The notes under the pieces: generated by a model
What the model was told of the DNA's origin: nothing
Seen by the model: only the letters and a program-made list of their open reading frames with translations
Database searches by the model: none
Translations under genes and position numbers: made by a program
DNA from: an uncultured Opitutaceae bacterium
Lineage (GTDB): Bacteria > Verrucomicrobiota > Verrucomicrobiia > Opitutales > Opitutaceae
Assembly: GCA_937128785.1 (NCBI GenBank)
Contig: CAKZMS010000297.1
Location: forward strand, 1-15,118
DNA: 15,118 bases
Reading direction: 5' to 3'
Part shown: piece by piece, positions 5,763 to 13,241 of the stretch
How the letters are laid out: each line of letters opens with the position of its first letter
Position numbering within the stretch: position 1 is the first letter of the stretch

Positions 5763-8396
5763 TCACTCCCGCTCGACGGCGCCGGCAGGCGTCACCACGG
5801 AGGGATTCTGGAAAGCGGAGCTCGGAGTCACCGAAGACAGCGCTTGCTTCTTGGGCGATCCACCGGGGCTGACCAAATTAGCGGTGACGAATATCAACAG
5901 ATTCCGTTTCTGCGTCGTCTCCCCTTCCGAGCGGAAGAGCCGGCCAAGGCCGGGGATATCGCCCAGCACCGGCACCTTGTCGTCCACCGTCTTGATCTCT
6001 TCGCGGGTCAGTCCGCCCATCACCAACGTGGCGCCGTCCCACAAGGTAACCTTGGTAGAGACTTCCCGGGTGGAGAAAATCGGTTGGTAGAAACCGGACG
6101 GCACGTTGACCGTGGTGTTGTTGGAGATGGCCACACTCTGGCCGCCGTATTCCACAAACCCTTCGAACTCGGTCACTCGCGGGTTCAGGTCCAGGCTGAT
6201 ACTGTAGTCGTCCTCCTCGACGGTCGGAGTCACCCGCAACTCCACGCCGACCTTGCGCATTTCAAAGTCCTGGGGCGTCCCGGCCGTAATCGTCACACCC
6301 GCCGAAGAGCTCTCCCGGGCGGAAGAGCCCACTTCGCTGCGCACTTCCCCGTAACTCGTGGGATAACGAAGCTCCTGTGCCACCGTGATGGTGGCGGGAT
6401 TGCCGGAGAGGACGGTGACTTTCGGCGCACTCAGGAGATCGGAACCGGTCTGGCGGGAAAGCGCGTTGACCACTGCGTTGACGTTAAAATCGCCGATCAT
6501 GCCCTGGATATTCGCCAACGGGTCCGCGCCCTCACCCAGATCCGCCGAACCGGGGAACTGCGGAGGATTGTTCGTGATGGGCACATCAGGAACCAAGGGT
6601 CGTGAAATGCGGCCGGGGGTCCCGGCGGAGTTGGTCGAGAACGCGTCGGAAAGCGTGCGGTTGGAAGTCCCGCCTTCGGCCAAATACGTCGGGTCGCCGC
6701 CGGTTCCATGCGTGACACTCCATTGGATCCCAAACTCCTCCAAGACGCCCTCCTGCACTTCCATGAACTTCGCTTCGATCTCGACCTGCCGCACGTCGTT
6801 GTAGCGGTTGAGGATGTTGCGAATGCGCTCAATGTTGCGCGAGGTCTGGGTCACGATCATCGCCGAACCGTCGTAAGCCAAATTGGCCCCAGGTTGGTTG
6901 GCGAAGTCCACTCCCGCCTGCTGCATGAACTGCTTGAGAGCTTCGGCTTCGCTGCCACCGCCGGGCGAACTCACAGCGGCGGCCGGGGCTGGCGAAAAAG
7001 GATCGTCGAACGCTGCCGATGTGCCCCCCGAAGCGAGACCACCGCCAATTCCCGTCATCCGAATCACGGTGGAACGCGTGATCGGAAAAAACTCGGTATC
7101 CAAAGTGGAGGTTTCTCCCCCCGGGCGCATCACCACGGCATCCGCCTGCACCTCGTATTGGTAGCCAATCGAATCGGTGATAAAATCGAGCACCCGCTTC
7201 AGGGACAGATCGCGCAGGGTGAGACTGACGGTAGGACGCCGGTCCTGTGGATCGATCACGATGATATTCACCCCAGGCATCCCCTGTTGATTGTCATCAA
7301 ACTCCCGAGACAAATCACTCAGGGTGCTCACCACGCGCTGCAATTCCACTGAGCTGAAACTCACACTCGGGATGCGGATGGATTCCAATTCCTGCATGAG
7401 GGGATTCGATCCTCCGGCGCCGAAGCCCGAGTCTTCCGCAGTCGCCACGGCGGCGCTGGGCCGTCGCCAGGATTGTTCGACTTCAGCAATGAGCGAGCGG
7501 CGCGTCTCCCGACGCCACAGCAGAGGGTCCGCTTCCATTTCCTCATCAATGCGTTCGGCCAGCCGGCGAGCCGCGTTGTGACTGGGATCAATGATCAGGA
7601 TCTCTTCCACCGATTCACGCGCCCGCTCCCAATAGCCAGAGGAGTAAGCCGCTCGGGCCTCCGACCAGAGTTGATCGATTTCGCTGGGAGGTTCATCCAC
7701 CGAGACCGACACCACCGGAGCCGATCGTTCCACCCGTGGTGGCGCAGTGACCTCATCGGCTGCCAAAGCCTGTTGGCGCATCCGATCGATTTCATTGCGT
7801 TGGGCCTTCAATTCGGCTGCGACCGGCGTGGTCAACGGATTCTCCGGCATCGAATATATCGCCGAGTCCAAACGGGAAAGTGCCGCGTCGTAGCGACCGG
7901 CTTCCGCCAGCCGGTCAGCCTCCATCGCCTCGCGCCGGGCATCCGTGATCAAGTCAAGTTGACGGGCCTCCTCTGCGGCCGCAGCGGCATCGATCTCCGC
8001 TTCCATCGCGGCCAATTCCGCCATGGGGTCGACCGCCGGTTCGCCTGGAGCGGCAAAAGGGTCATCAACCGGTGGGGAGACCTGCGCCGCCTTGGCCACG
8101 GTTTCCTCGTCCGGCAGGCTGGTGTCACCCGATTGATCGGCCATGTCCTCCTGCACACTCTTGAGCAGGCGCTGCACCGAGGGATCATCGGGAGCCATTT
8201 CAACCAGTTGCTGCAAATTGTGCTCCGCCAACGCGAGGTCGCCTTTGTCGCGGGCACGCAGGGCGTCGGCCATGAGACGGATTTTGGTTTCCGTGATACT
8301 CTGGCCTGAAGCTATCGGAACCGCCGACCCCACCCCCAGCACAAGGCCGAAGGCTACCAACGTGAGGCGCATATTCCGAGGGAAACGATTCATCAA
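5763..8396 (-). CDS. Secretin, PilQ/GspD superfamily (Amuc_1098-like pilus outer-membrane protein)
   Basis: This 877-residue protein should form the outer-membrane ring channel of a type IV pilus-like machine. A Sec signal covers about 1-31, ending near IASGQS. Residues 35-85 and 240-290 look like TPR helices, joined by an acidic, Ala-rich linker. A short N-domain follows (about 375-427: VNIIVIDPQDRRPTVSLTLRDLSLKRVLDFI), then a Gly/Pro-rich insert (about 449-482) and a second N-domain (about 483-560, with VEIEAKFMEVQEGVLEEFGIQW). The secretin core runs about 640-845 (LLSAPKVTVLSGNPATI; VGVELRVTPTVEEDD) and ends with the signature VPVLGDIPGLGRLF (808-821). There is no lipobox, and no peptidoglycan-binding AMIN domain is apparent. 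It is the last gene of the operon, 27 bp after the PilP-position gene. Secretin identity is certain; the Amuc_1098 family call rests on neighbours and architecture. Confidence 0.92.
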   Translation of the reverse strand: MMNRFPRNMRLTLVAFGLVLGVGSAVPIASGQSITETKIRLMADALRARDKGDLALAEHNLQQLVEMAPDDPSVQRLLKSVQEDMADQSGDTSLPDEETVAKAAQVSPPVDDPFAAPGEPAVDPMAELAAMEAEIDAAAAAEEARQLDLITDARREAMEADRLAEAGRYDAALSRLDSAIYSMPENPLTTPVAAELKAQRNEIDRMRQQALAADEVTAPPRVERSAPVVSVSVDEPPSEIDQLWSEARAAYSSGYWERARESVEEILIIDPSHNAARRLAERIDEEMEADPLLWRRETRRSLIAEVEQSWRRPSAAVATAEDSGFGAGGSNPLMQELESIRIPSVSFSSVELQRVVSTLSDLSREFDDNQQGMPGVNIIVIDPQDRRPTVSLTLRDLSLKRVLDFITDSIGYQYEVQADAVVMRPGGETSTLDTEFFPITRSTVIRMTGIGGGLASGGTSAAFDDPFSPAPAAAVSSPGGGSEAEALKQFMQQAGVDFANQPGANLAYDGSAMIVTQTSRNIERIRNILNRYNDVRQVEIEAKFMEVQEGVLEEFGIQWSVTHGTGGDPTYLAEGGTSNRTLSDAFSTNSAGTPGRISRPLVPDVPITNNPPQFPGSADLGEGADPLANIQGMIGDFNVNAVVNALSRQTGSDLLSAPKVTVLSGNPATITVAQELRYPTSYGEVRSEVGSSARESSSAGVTITAGTPQDFEMRKVGVELRVTPTVEEDDYSISLDLNPRVTEFEGFVEYGGQSVAISNNTTVNVPSGFYQPIFSTREVSTKVTLWDGATLVMGGLTREEIKTVDDKVPVLGDIPGLGRLFRSEGETTQKRNLLIFVTANLVSPGGSPKKQALSSVTPSSAFQNPSVVTPAGAVERE

Positions 8397-8423
8397 GAGG
8401 TATGGCGAAGCCTTTTAGCGGAT

Positions 8424-9299
8424 TTAAAATACGGTGTCGCTCTCAAATTGCACGTCCGGGCCACTATCCGGCACCAGCCGAATGGTCTCGCGCACGCCGG
8501 CGGGCATCGTCTTGACCGCCGTCAATGCATCGGGCCCGGTGAACACGCCGGTTATTTCGATGATCGCGTCGTCCAACTCGATCCGGTTGCCCGCTTCCAC
8601 CCGGCGCCGCTCGCCGGTGGATTCAATCAAGACCGTGGCTTTCGGTCGATCGGTCCAAGCCGGAAAACCCGACGTCAGTCGCACGGTGCGCTGCTCCCGC
8701 TGATCGTGGACCAAGGCCACGGCGACAATCTCCCGCAGCGGCATACTTTCCGGAACAATTAAATCCTCCCGCCTTATCTCCAACTTCCGGATCTCGAGGC
8801 CCAAATCAAGAAAACGGAAACCTTGCTGGGCGACTACCCCCTCCCCGCTGTCTTCATTGGCAAAAATCCCCCACGGATCATCCCACGCACCCGCGTAACC
8901 CACGAGTTGGAGCCGGTAAGGCTGGCGCTCCACTGCTAACAAGGAGATCCCAAACGGGGCCACCAGCGGTTCCTGATCCAGTTCCACCGCTTCCGGGGCC
9001 GAGACCGAAAACCGTCCGGTAGCCGGATCAAAAAAAATCCGGGGAGGCGTAAAAACATCGAAGGTCCACGCGGCGGGATCCGGCGACTCAGCGGGAACCG
9101 GCCAATCCACCTCCGGGAGCGGCCCGACCGGGATGCCCCCCGACTCCACGACTAAATCGGCCCCGGAGAGCGTCGGCACCTTTCCGAGATCGCTACGCGC
9201 CGACAGCGACGCCCACACGGCCCATCCCAGGGTCACCAAGAAAACCGCGCCGGCGGCACCCACCGCCATCAAGTCGGGAGATTCCTTGATCTTCACCAT
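8424..9299 (-). CDS. Membrane-anchored pilus-like protein in the PilP position (Amuc_1099-like)
   Basis: The 291 residues have a short cytosolic N-terminus, one membrane helix (about 11-31) and a long periplasmic part rich in beta strands. Two similar-looking modules follow a Pro-rich linker: about 115-182 (YRLQLVGYAGAWDDPWGIF ... VAQQGFRFLDLGLEIRKLE) and about 205-275 (ATVLIESTGERRRVEAGNRIELDDAIIEITGVF). Both recall the small beta domains of PilP and GspC that touch the secretin, but this is a reading by eye. Position supports it: the gene lies between the PilO-like and secretin genes, as pilP does in pilMNOPQ. Unlike classical PilP, it has no lipoprotein signal. Its ATG overlaps the previous gene by 7 bp, behind a strong ribosome binding site. 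The likely role is linking the inner-membrane complex to the secretin. Confidence 0.8.
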   Translation of the reverse strand: MVKIKESPDLMAVGAAGAVFLVTLGWAVWASLSARSDLGKVPTLSGADLVVESGGIPVGPLPEVDWPVPAESPDPAAWTFDVFTPPRIFFDPATGRFSVSAPEAVELDQEPLVAPFGISLLAVERQPYRLQLVGYAGAWDDPWGIFANEDSGEGVVAQQGFRFLDLGLEIRKLEIRREDLIVPESMPLREIVAVALVHDQREQRTVRLTSGFPAWTDRPKATVLIESTGERRRVEAGNRIELDDAIIEITGVFTGPDALTAVKTMPAGVRETIRLVPDSGPDVQFESDTVF

Positions 9300-10279
9300 A
9301 CCTCCTCCTCCGCGGCAGCCGCCGGCCGCGGGGTAAAATCCAAATACTCAAGCGTGACGTGAAACACCGACCGGTTTTCGTCGATCAACGGAACAATCGT
9401 GGTCTGCCCTTCCTCTGCCTCGGGCAAGGCGACGCTTTCATCGCGGAAGAGGTCGGCCAAGCTGCGGCGTCCACCGGCCGGTCGCCCCCCGTCGGTCAGC
9501 GGCTCGACTTCAATCTGGCGCACGACCAACGGCACAGGACTACGTTTCAGCTCACCGAGCCAAGCGCGCAGCGTGGCGGTATGTCCCACCCAGCTCAGCC
9601 GTAGCGCCAAGGCATCCATGATTCCAGCCCGGGAGAGACTCCGTCCGGACGGCCATTCCAACCACTCATCGGCCCGCGCTGCCCGCGCCGACGCCATGCC
9701 CCCGCTCTCGCTTAGGGCGAGTTTGAGCACCGGGTTCTCGCGTTTGACCAGCAGGAGTTCCTCCGGCTTCACCCGCCAAAGCGCCGCCAACGCAACCTGG
9801 ATTGCCTCCTTCTGTTGGTGAACCAACTCGAGATGCTCATCGGCGGGGCCGCTGTTACGATGAGCGGAAAATCCCAACGTCTCACCATCCGCCAGCGCCA
9901 CCCCAGCCTGCCGGGCTTGGGCAGCCTGATCTTCCATGAATTGCGCGAGCTCAAAAAAAGCATCGGCGCGCGCCGTGGGCACCGGTGCAGTCTGCACGGG
10001 ATCACGCGAAGACTCGCCCAGTTGCTTGCGCAACTCCTGTACCGAGCGGCGGGCGGTGTCGGTGCGCCGTTCCAACTCCGCCACGATCGCCGCCGTCGGG
10101 GCGGGGTCGCTCGCGGCCAGCGCCCGCCATTGCATCTGCTGCATCCGCCAACGTCGCTCCGCCTGGTCCGCGGCGGCCTTCTGTTGGAGGCTCCACCATA
10201 CCCCACCCGCGGTCAGTATGAGGAAACCAATCCCGCCGATTAATACCGGTCGGGAGAGCTCCCATTTGGCTGCCTTCAC
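9293..10279 (-). CDS. PilO-like single-pass pilus protein (Amuc_1100-like)
   Basis: The 328 residues comprise a short basic N-terminus, one membrane helix (about 12-29), a long helical coiled-coil region (about 33-135, rich in Gln, Arg and Glu) and a C-terminal alpha/beta part (about 150-315). This is the PilN/PilO layout, and length and position match the Akkermansia protein Amuc_1100 (about 317 residues), known for structure similar to type IV pilus assembly proteins and for immune signalling in the gut. A role as a periplasmic partner of the PilM-PilN fusion is inferred. It starts at a GTG (10277-10279) whose last two bases begin the TGA stop of the upstream gene, a 4-bp overlap that implies translational coupling. 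The C-terminus ends in an Ala-rich and Glu-rich tail. Sequence identity to Amuc_1100 itself could not be measured here and is probably low. Confidence 0.82.
   Translation of the reverse strand: MKAAKWELSRPVLIGGIGFLILTAGGVWWSLQQKAAADQAERRWRMQQMQWRALAASDPAPTAAIVAELERRTDTARRSVQELRKQLGESSRDPVQTAPVPTARADAFFELAQFMEDQAAQARQAGVALADGETLGFSAHRNSGPADEHLELVHQQKEAIQVALAALWRVKPEELLLVKRENPVLKLALSESGGMASARAARADEWLEWPSGRSLSRAGIMDALALRLSWVGHTATLRAWLGELKRSPVPLVVRQIEVEPLTDGGRPAGGRRSLADLFRDESVALPEAEEGQTTIVPLIDENRSVFHVTLEYLDFTPRPAAAAEEEVW
9301..9310 (-). promoter_or_regulatory. Strong ribosome binding site inside the upstream gene
   Basis: On the minus strand these bases read GAGGAGGAGG, one base before the ATG at 9299, so a GAGG or AGGAGG register with suitable spacing is available. 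The same bases encode the three-glutamate run at the end of the PilO-like protein. The site fixes the start of the downstream gene and suggests translational coupling. Confidence 0.65.
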
Positions 10280-11937
10280 AAGCCCGCCCTCGGGTTGATG
10301 ACCAACGTGAAATCGAAACGAAGCATGCCGGGTTCACTCGCATCGAATCGCTCGCCTTCGATGGCCGTAATCCGCGGGGACTCCACAAAGCGCGCCAACA
10401 ACGCGGTCGCCCGTTGATACGAATTTTGACTGACCCGGGTCAGCGGATTCTCCCGATCCAACAGGCGGCCGGAAATGCGCAAACGCAGCCGGTCTTCCGC
10501 CGCTTCAGCCATCGGCAAAGCCTGCAATCGCTCCAACCAAACATCTCCGGTCTGCCCCAGACTCGATTGCAGATCGGCCATCAAGCCTTCCCAAGCATGA
10601 CGACTCTGCAACTGCTCCTGCCAGACCCCGGCCTCATCCCGCAAATGAGCCAATTCGTCCAGATGGCTGGTAACCTGATTTTGCAGGACCTGCACCGGCA
10701 CCGTCTGCCGTCGCAGCTCCTCGGTCGACTCCATCCGCGCGGCCGCCAGCCGATTGAAATGGAGGCCGGGCAGAAACGTCGCCACCACCAGCAGGCTTGC
10801 CGCCATGATCCACCGGGGACGCTGCCGTTGCGCCGCCCGAGCCTCGCGCATCCTCGGCGGAGCCAGATCAAAGTGATACCCCCCTCGCTCAGATGCCGAA
10901 AAGTAAGCGCCAATCATATCGGCGATCCGGCCCGCTCCGACCCGACTCACTTCGCGGGCTGCGTCGTCCGTCACCACCAAGTCAGCTGGCAGGGACCACT
11001 CCGATGAAGGTTCGGATTCAGCCGCGCCGAAATTGAGCCCCGTCGGCAACCCCTGAACACCACCACCCGCCAAGCGAGTTTGGCGAGGCGGTGCGATGCC
11101 CGCGGGCCTCATTTGAGTGACCAGCGTGCGGCTGATTTCTTGCTTCAGCCGGGCCCCAAAACTTGCGGTTGCTTCCTTGACCGCTTCGCCGGCCCGGGTC
11201 TCTTCCGGCAGCGAAATCTTGCCACTGCCGATGCCCCGTTTCAGTTGCTCGGCTTCGGCGAAAGATTGGTCGAGTCGGTTTGCGATATCATGGGTCACGG
11301 AGTTGCCGGCCAGGGTCAGCGTGCGCAGGTGGACCCGCTCTCCGTCTTTAAAGAACAGATGCGTTGCCCGGGCTCCCACCGAAATGAGGGCGCTACTTCC
11401 CTCCGCTTGACCGACTAGCGACAACAGGGTGGGACCGGCGGCCATCACGGCCTTAACGGCCAACCCCACGGACGCGCAGACCTGCAGCAAACGATCGATG
11501 CCATCAGTCTTCGCCGCCACAATCATCACGTCCAACTCACCCTCATGGATACCCCGCTCCCGGTGCGCCCAGTATACCTGGTCCAGGTCAAAAGGAATGG
11601 CTTGGCGCACCTCGAATTCGATCAACTTGGGGCGCTGCTCCTCCGCCACGACCGGGACTTTAACCTGCTTGCAGAGGGCCAAGTGACCGGGGACGACCAG
11701 CACCACCTCACCCCGAATCCCTCGATCCGACTGGAGTTCGCCGAGTGCCCTTTCCATTCCGGCAAATGCAACGCTCTCCCCCCCCTCGTCCAGTGCCAGC
11801 TCAACATGGCGCAGATACTGTAATTCGCGGTGGTGATCCCGTTGGGTAAAAAGTCCGGCCGCTACGTGACTTGTTCCGATCTCGACCACCCATTGGCGGG
11901 CAGATTTTCGGCGGCGGCTGGACTTCGAGGATTTCAT
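10276..11937 (-). CDS. PilM-PilN fusion protein (Amuc_1101-like PilM family)
   Basis: The 553 residues join two proteins that are separate in most type IV pilus operons. Residues 15-350 are an FtsA/actin-like PilM domain: VVEIGTSHVAAG (17-28), the PilM pattern LIEFEVRQAIPFDLDQVYW (105-123), ISVGARATHLFF (185-196) and the adenosine-site motif LAGGGVQGLPTG (289-300). A basic linker (about 361-375) leads to one membrane helix (about 376-393), a coiled coil (about 396-445) and a ferredoxin-like C-terminal domain, as in PilN. PilM would thus be tethered to the membrane covalently, instead of binding the PilN N-terminal peptide. The acidic residue in phosphate motif 1 is Glu19 rather than Asp, and motif 2 has Ser186 where Asp is usual, so ATPase activity is doubtful. 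It lies 15 bp after the first gene of the operon and overlaps the next gene by 4 bp. Confidence 0.87.
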   Translation of the reverse strand: MKSSKSSRRRKSARQWVVEIGTSHVAAGLFTQRDHHRELQYLRHVELALDEGGESVAFAGMERALGELQSDRGIRGEVVLVVPGHLALCKQVKVPVVAEEQRPKLIEFEVRQAIPFDLDQVYWAHRERGIHEGELDVMIVAAKTDGIDRLLQVCASVGLAVKAVMAAGPTLLSLVGQAEGSSALISVGARATHLFFKDGERVHLRTLTLAGNSVTHDIANRLDQSFAEAEQLKRGIGSGKISLPEETRAGEAVKEATASFGARLKQEISRTLVTQMRPAGIAPPRQTRLAGGGVQGLPTGLNFGAAESEPSSEWSLPADLVVTDDAAREVSRVGAGRIADMIGAYFSASERGGYHFDLAPPRMREARAAQRQRPRWIMAASLLVVATFLPGLHFNRLAAARMESTEELRRQTVPVQVLQNQVTSHLDELAHLRDEAGVWQEQLQSRHAWEGLMADLQSSLGQTGDVWLERLQALPMAEAAEDRLRLRISGRLLDRENPLTRVSQNSYQRATALLARFVESPRITAIEGERFDASEPGMLRFDFTLVINPRAGL

Positions 11938-11952
11938 GACAGCCGATTCGGA

Positions 11953-12561
11953 CTAGCGCTCACTTGCGGTGGCAGCGGGCCGCATCACCACGGGATCGGG
12001 ATCACGGAAATCCGCCGCCCAGGGGGACAGATGGCGGGGCAACAACACCCCGTCGTTGACCGGGGAGAGCCGACTGTGCTGCTCGCGAAAATTAAGCACG
12101 GCGGATGCACTGGAAAACGCCGGCGCCACTTGCGTGGCAGTCGGTTCGACCTCACGGCCATCCACCGCCAAATCGCCGGCCCAAAACCGGGCTGCTCCGG
12201 TAATGCGATCGCGGCGCACAATTGCCGGCGGCAGATAAAATCGAAACACATGTCGTCCCGCCTCCAGGCTGGGCGCGACCACCGCCGCCCGATAAAACTC
12301 CAGCGGTCGTCCGTCCACCGGTCGCTGAAAGGCAAGGTCGAGCCCCACGCGCACCCGATTGGCGAATCGCCCCGCTCCGCCACCCTGAGCTTCGACGTTA
12401 AGTTCCACCGCCGCTTCCCACCATTCGGCTCCGCCTGGATCCCTCACCCGCTCAAAATCCACCTCCCGAACCGTCACCGCGGCTGATTGGGCTGCAAGAT
12501 GCCTTGCCCCGCCGGAAGCAAACGCGAGAAAGCCAAGCACTATTCTGAACCAAACAGTCAT
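11953..12561 (-). CDS. Small exported pilus-cluster protein (Amuc_1102-like)
   Basis: This is the first gene of the operon. The 202 residues begin with a Sec signal (about 1-25, ending HLAAQS). The rest is strongly beta-patterned (VTVREVDFERVRD, WWEAAVELNVEA, VRVGLDLAFQ, GRHVFRFYLPPAIVRRDRI), followed by a less regular C-terminal tail from about 140. Nothing shows a catalytic centre. Its place next to the PilM-PilN fusion matches Amuc_1102 in the Akkermansia cluster, a protein reported to have an immunoglobulin-like fold related to archaeal pilus proteins. A periplasmic or surface structural role is inferred. It has no membrane anchor beyond the signal, no lipobox and no type III prepilin cleavage motif, so it is not an ordinary type IV pilin. 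The family call depends mainly on gene order and general fold pattern. Confidence 0.75.
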   Translation of the reverse strand: MTVWFRIVLGFLAFASGGARHLAAQSAAVTVREVDFERVRDPGGAEWWEAAVELNVEAQGGGAGRFANRVRVGLDLAFQRPVDGRPLEFYRAAVVAPSLEAGRHVFRFYLPPAIVRRDRITGAARFWAGDLAVDGREVEPTATQVAPAFSSASAVLNFREQHSRLSPVNDGVLLPRHLSPWAADFRDPDPVVMRPAATASER

Positions 12562-12608
12562 GGAAGACCTGGAAATTCATTGAGCAGGACCCCGCCTCCG
12601 TCACGTTC

Positions 12609-12614
12609 ATTCTA
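12609..12614 (-). promoter_or_regulatory. Possible -10 box of the pilus-like operon promoter
   Basis: On the minus strand these bases read TAGAAT, five of six matches to TATAAT, placing a transcription start about 40 bases before the ATG at 12561. No good -35 box is found at the normal distance, so the call is weak. The 72-bp gap must also hold any promoter of the divergent Nudix gene, for which I see no convincing boxes. Confidence 0.25.
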
Positions 12615-12633
12615 CGATCTGAACCGCTAAATT

Positions 12634-13137
12634 ATGGCCGCTTCCTCTTCCCTAGACTACAAGATCGCCGTTCTGGTGTTCATGGAAAACGCCGCGGGTG
12701 AGCAACTGCTGCTACTCCGCGCCAAATCGCCCAATCTCGGGTGCTGGACGCCCATCGGGGGTAAACTGGAAACCGCCATCGGCGAATCCCCCTTCGAGTG
12801 CGCCGCCCGGGAAACCCGGGAGGAGACCGGTCACGCCATCGACCCGACCGATCTCCACCTCTTCGGCATGATCGCCGAAAAGGCCTACGAGGGAGAATCC
12901 CACTGGCTGCTCTTCCTGTTCCGCTGCACCCGTCCCATCGCGGCCCTCCCGCCGGCCATGGAGGAGGGCAGATTCGGGTTTTTCAGCCGATCTGCCATCG
13001 ATGAACTCGGCCTCCCCGCCACCGATCGCACGGCGCTTTGGCCCATTTTTGACCAGCATCGGAATGGGTTTGTCGCCCTGCGCGCGGACTGTGATCCGGG
13101 CAAAAAACTGGCCATCACGGTTGAACAGCAGCTTTGA
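12634..13137 (+). CDS. Nudix hydrolase
   Basis: The 167-residue protein is a single Nudix domain, a fold that hydrolyses nucleoside diphosphates linked to another group, such as oxidised dNTPs, sugar nucleotides or dinucleotides. The Nudix box runs about 43-66: GKLETAIGE, then SPFECAA, then RETREETGH. The catalytic REUxEE core is intact (Arg59, Glu60, Glu63, Glu64). The first loop between the Gly and the conserved Glu is two residues longer than the classical pattern. The first strand (YKIAVLVFM) and a WTPIGGKLE approach are typical of MutT-like enzymes. The substrate cannot be told from sequence. It is divergent from the pilus-like operon and 104 bp upstream of the pyruvate dehydrogenase genes, so it may share a transcript with them. 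No clear ribosome binding site precedes the ATG. Confidence 0.88.
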   Translation: MAASSSLDYKIAVLVFMENAAGEQLLLLRAKSPNLGCWTPIGGKLETAIGESPFECAARETREETGHAIDPTDLHLFGMIAEKAYEGESHWLLFLFRCTRPIAALPPAMEEGRFGFFSRSAIDELGLPATDRTALWPIFDQHRNGFVALRADCDPGKKLAITVEQQL

Positions 13138-13241
13138 GCGCGCTGGTTATAGATCAGGCAGGGTCGCTCTCGGACAATACACTTGCCACAAACAAGGGCC
13201 GCCGAACACTCGTCCTTTCCACTCTCAACTCACCCACTATC

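Noticed and set aside
5634..6605. 323-codon plus-strand open frame antisense to the secretin C-terminus
   Set aside because: It is opposite the most conserved part of the secretin; the protein is basic and featureless.
13134..13241. TTG-initiated 36-residue extension of pdhA overlapping the Nudix stop
   Set aside because: The extra residues do not resemble E1 alpha N-termini, and a GTG at 13242 gives a normal length.
13138..13241. TATAGA at 13148-13153 as a -10 box for pdhA
   Set aside because: No acceptable -35 box at 16 to 18 bp spacing; the nearest TTGAAC is 21 bp away.
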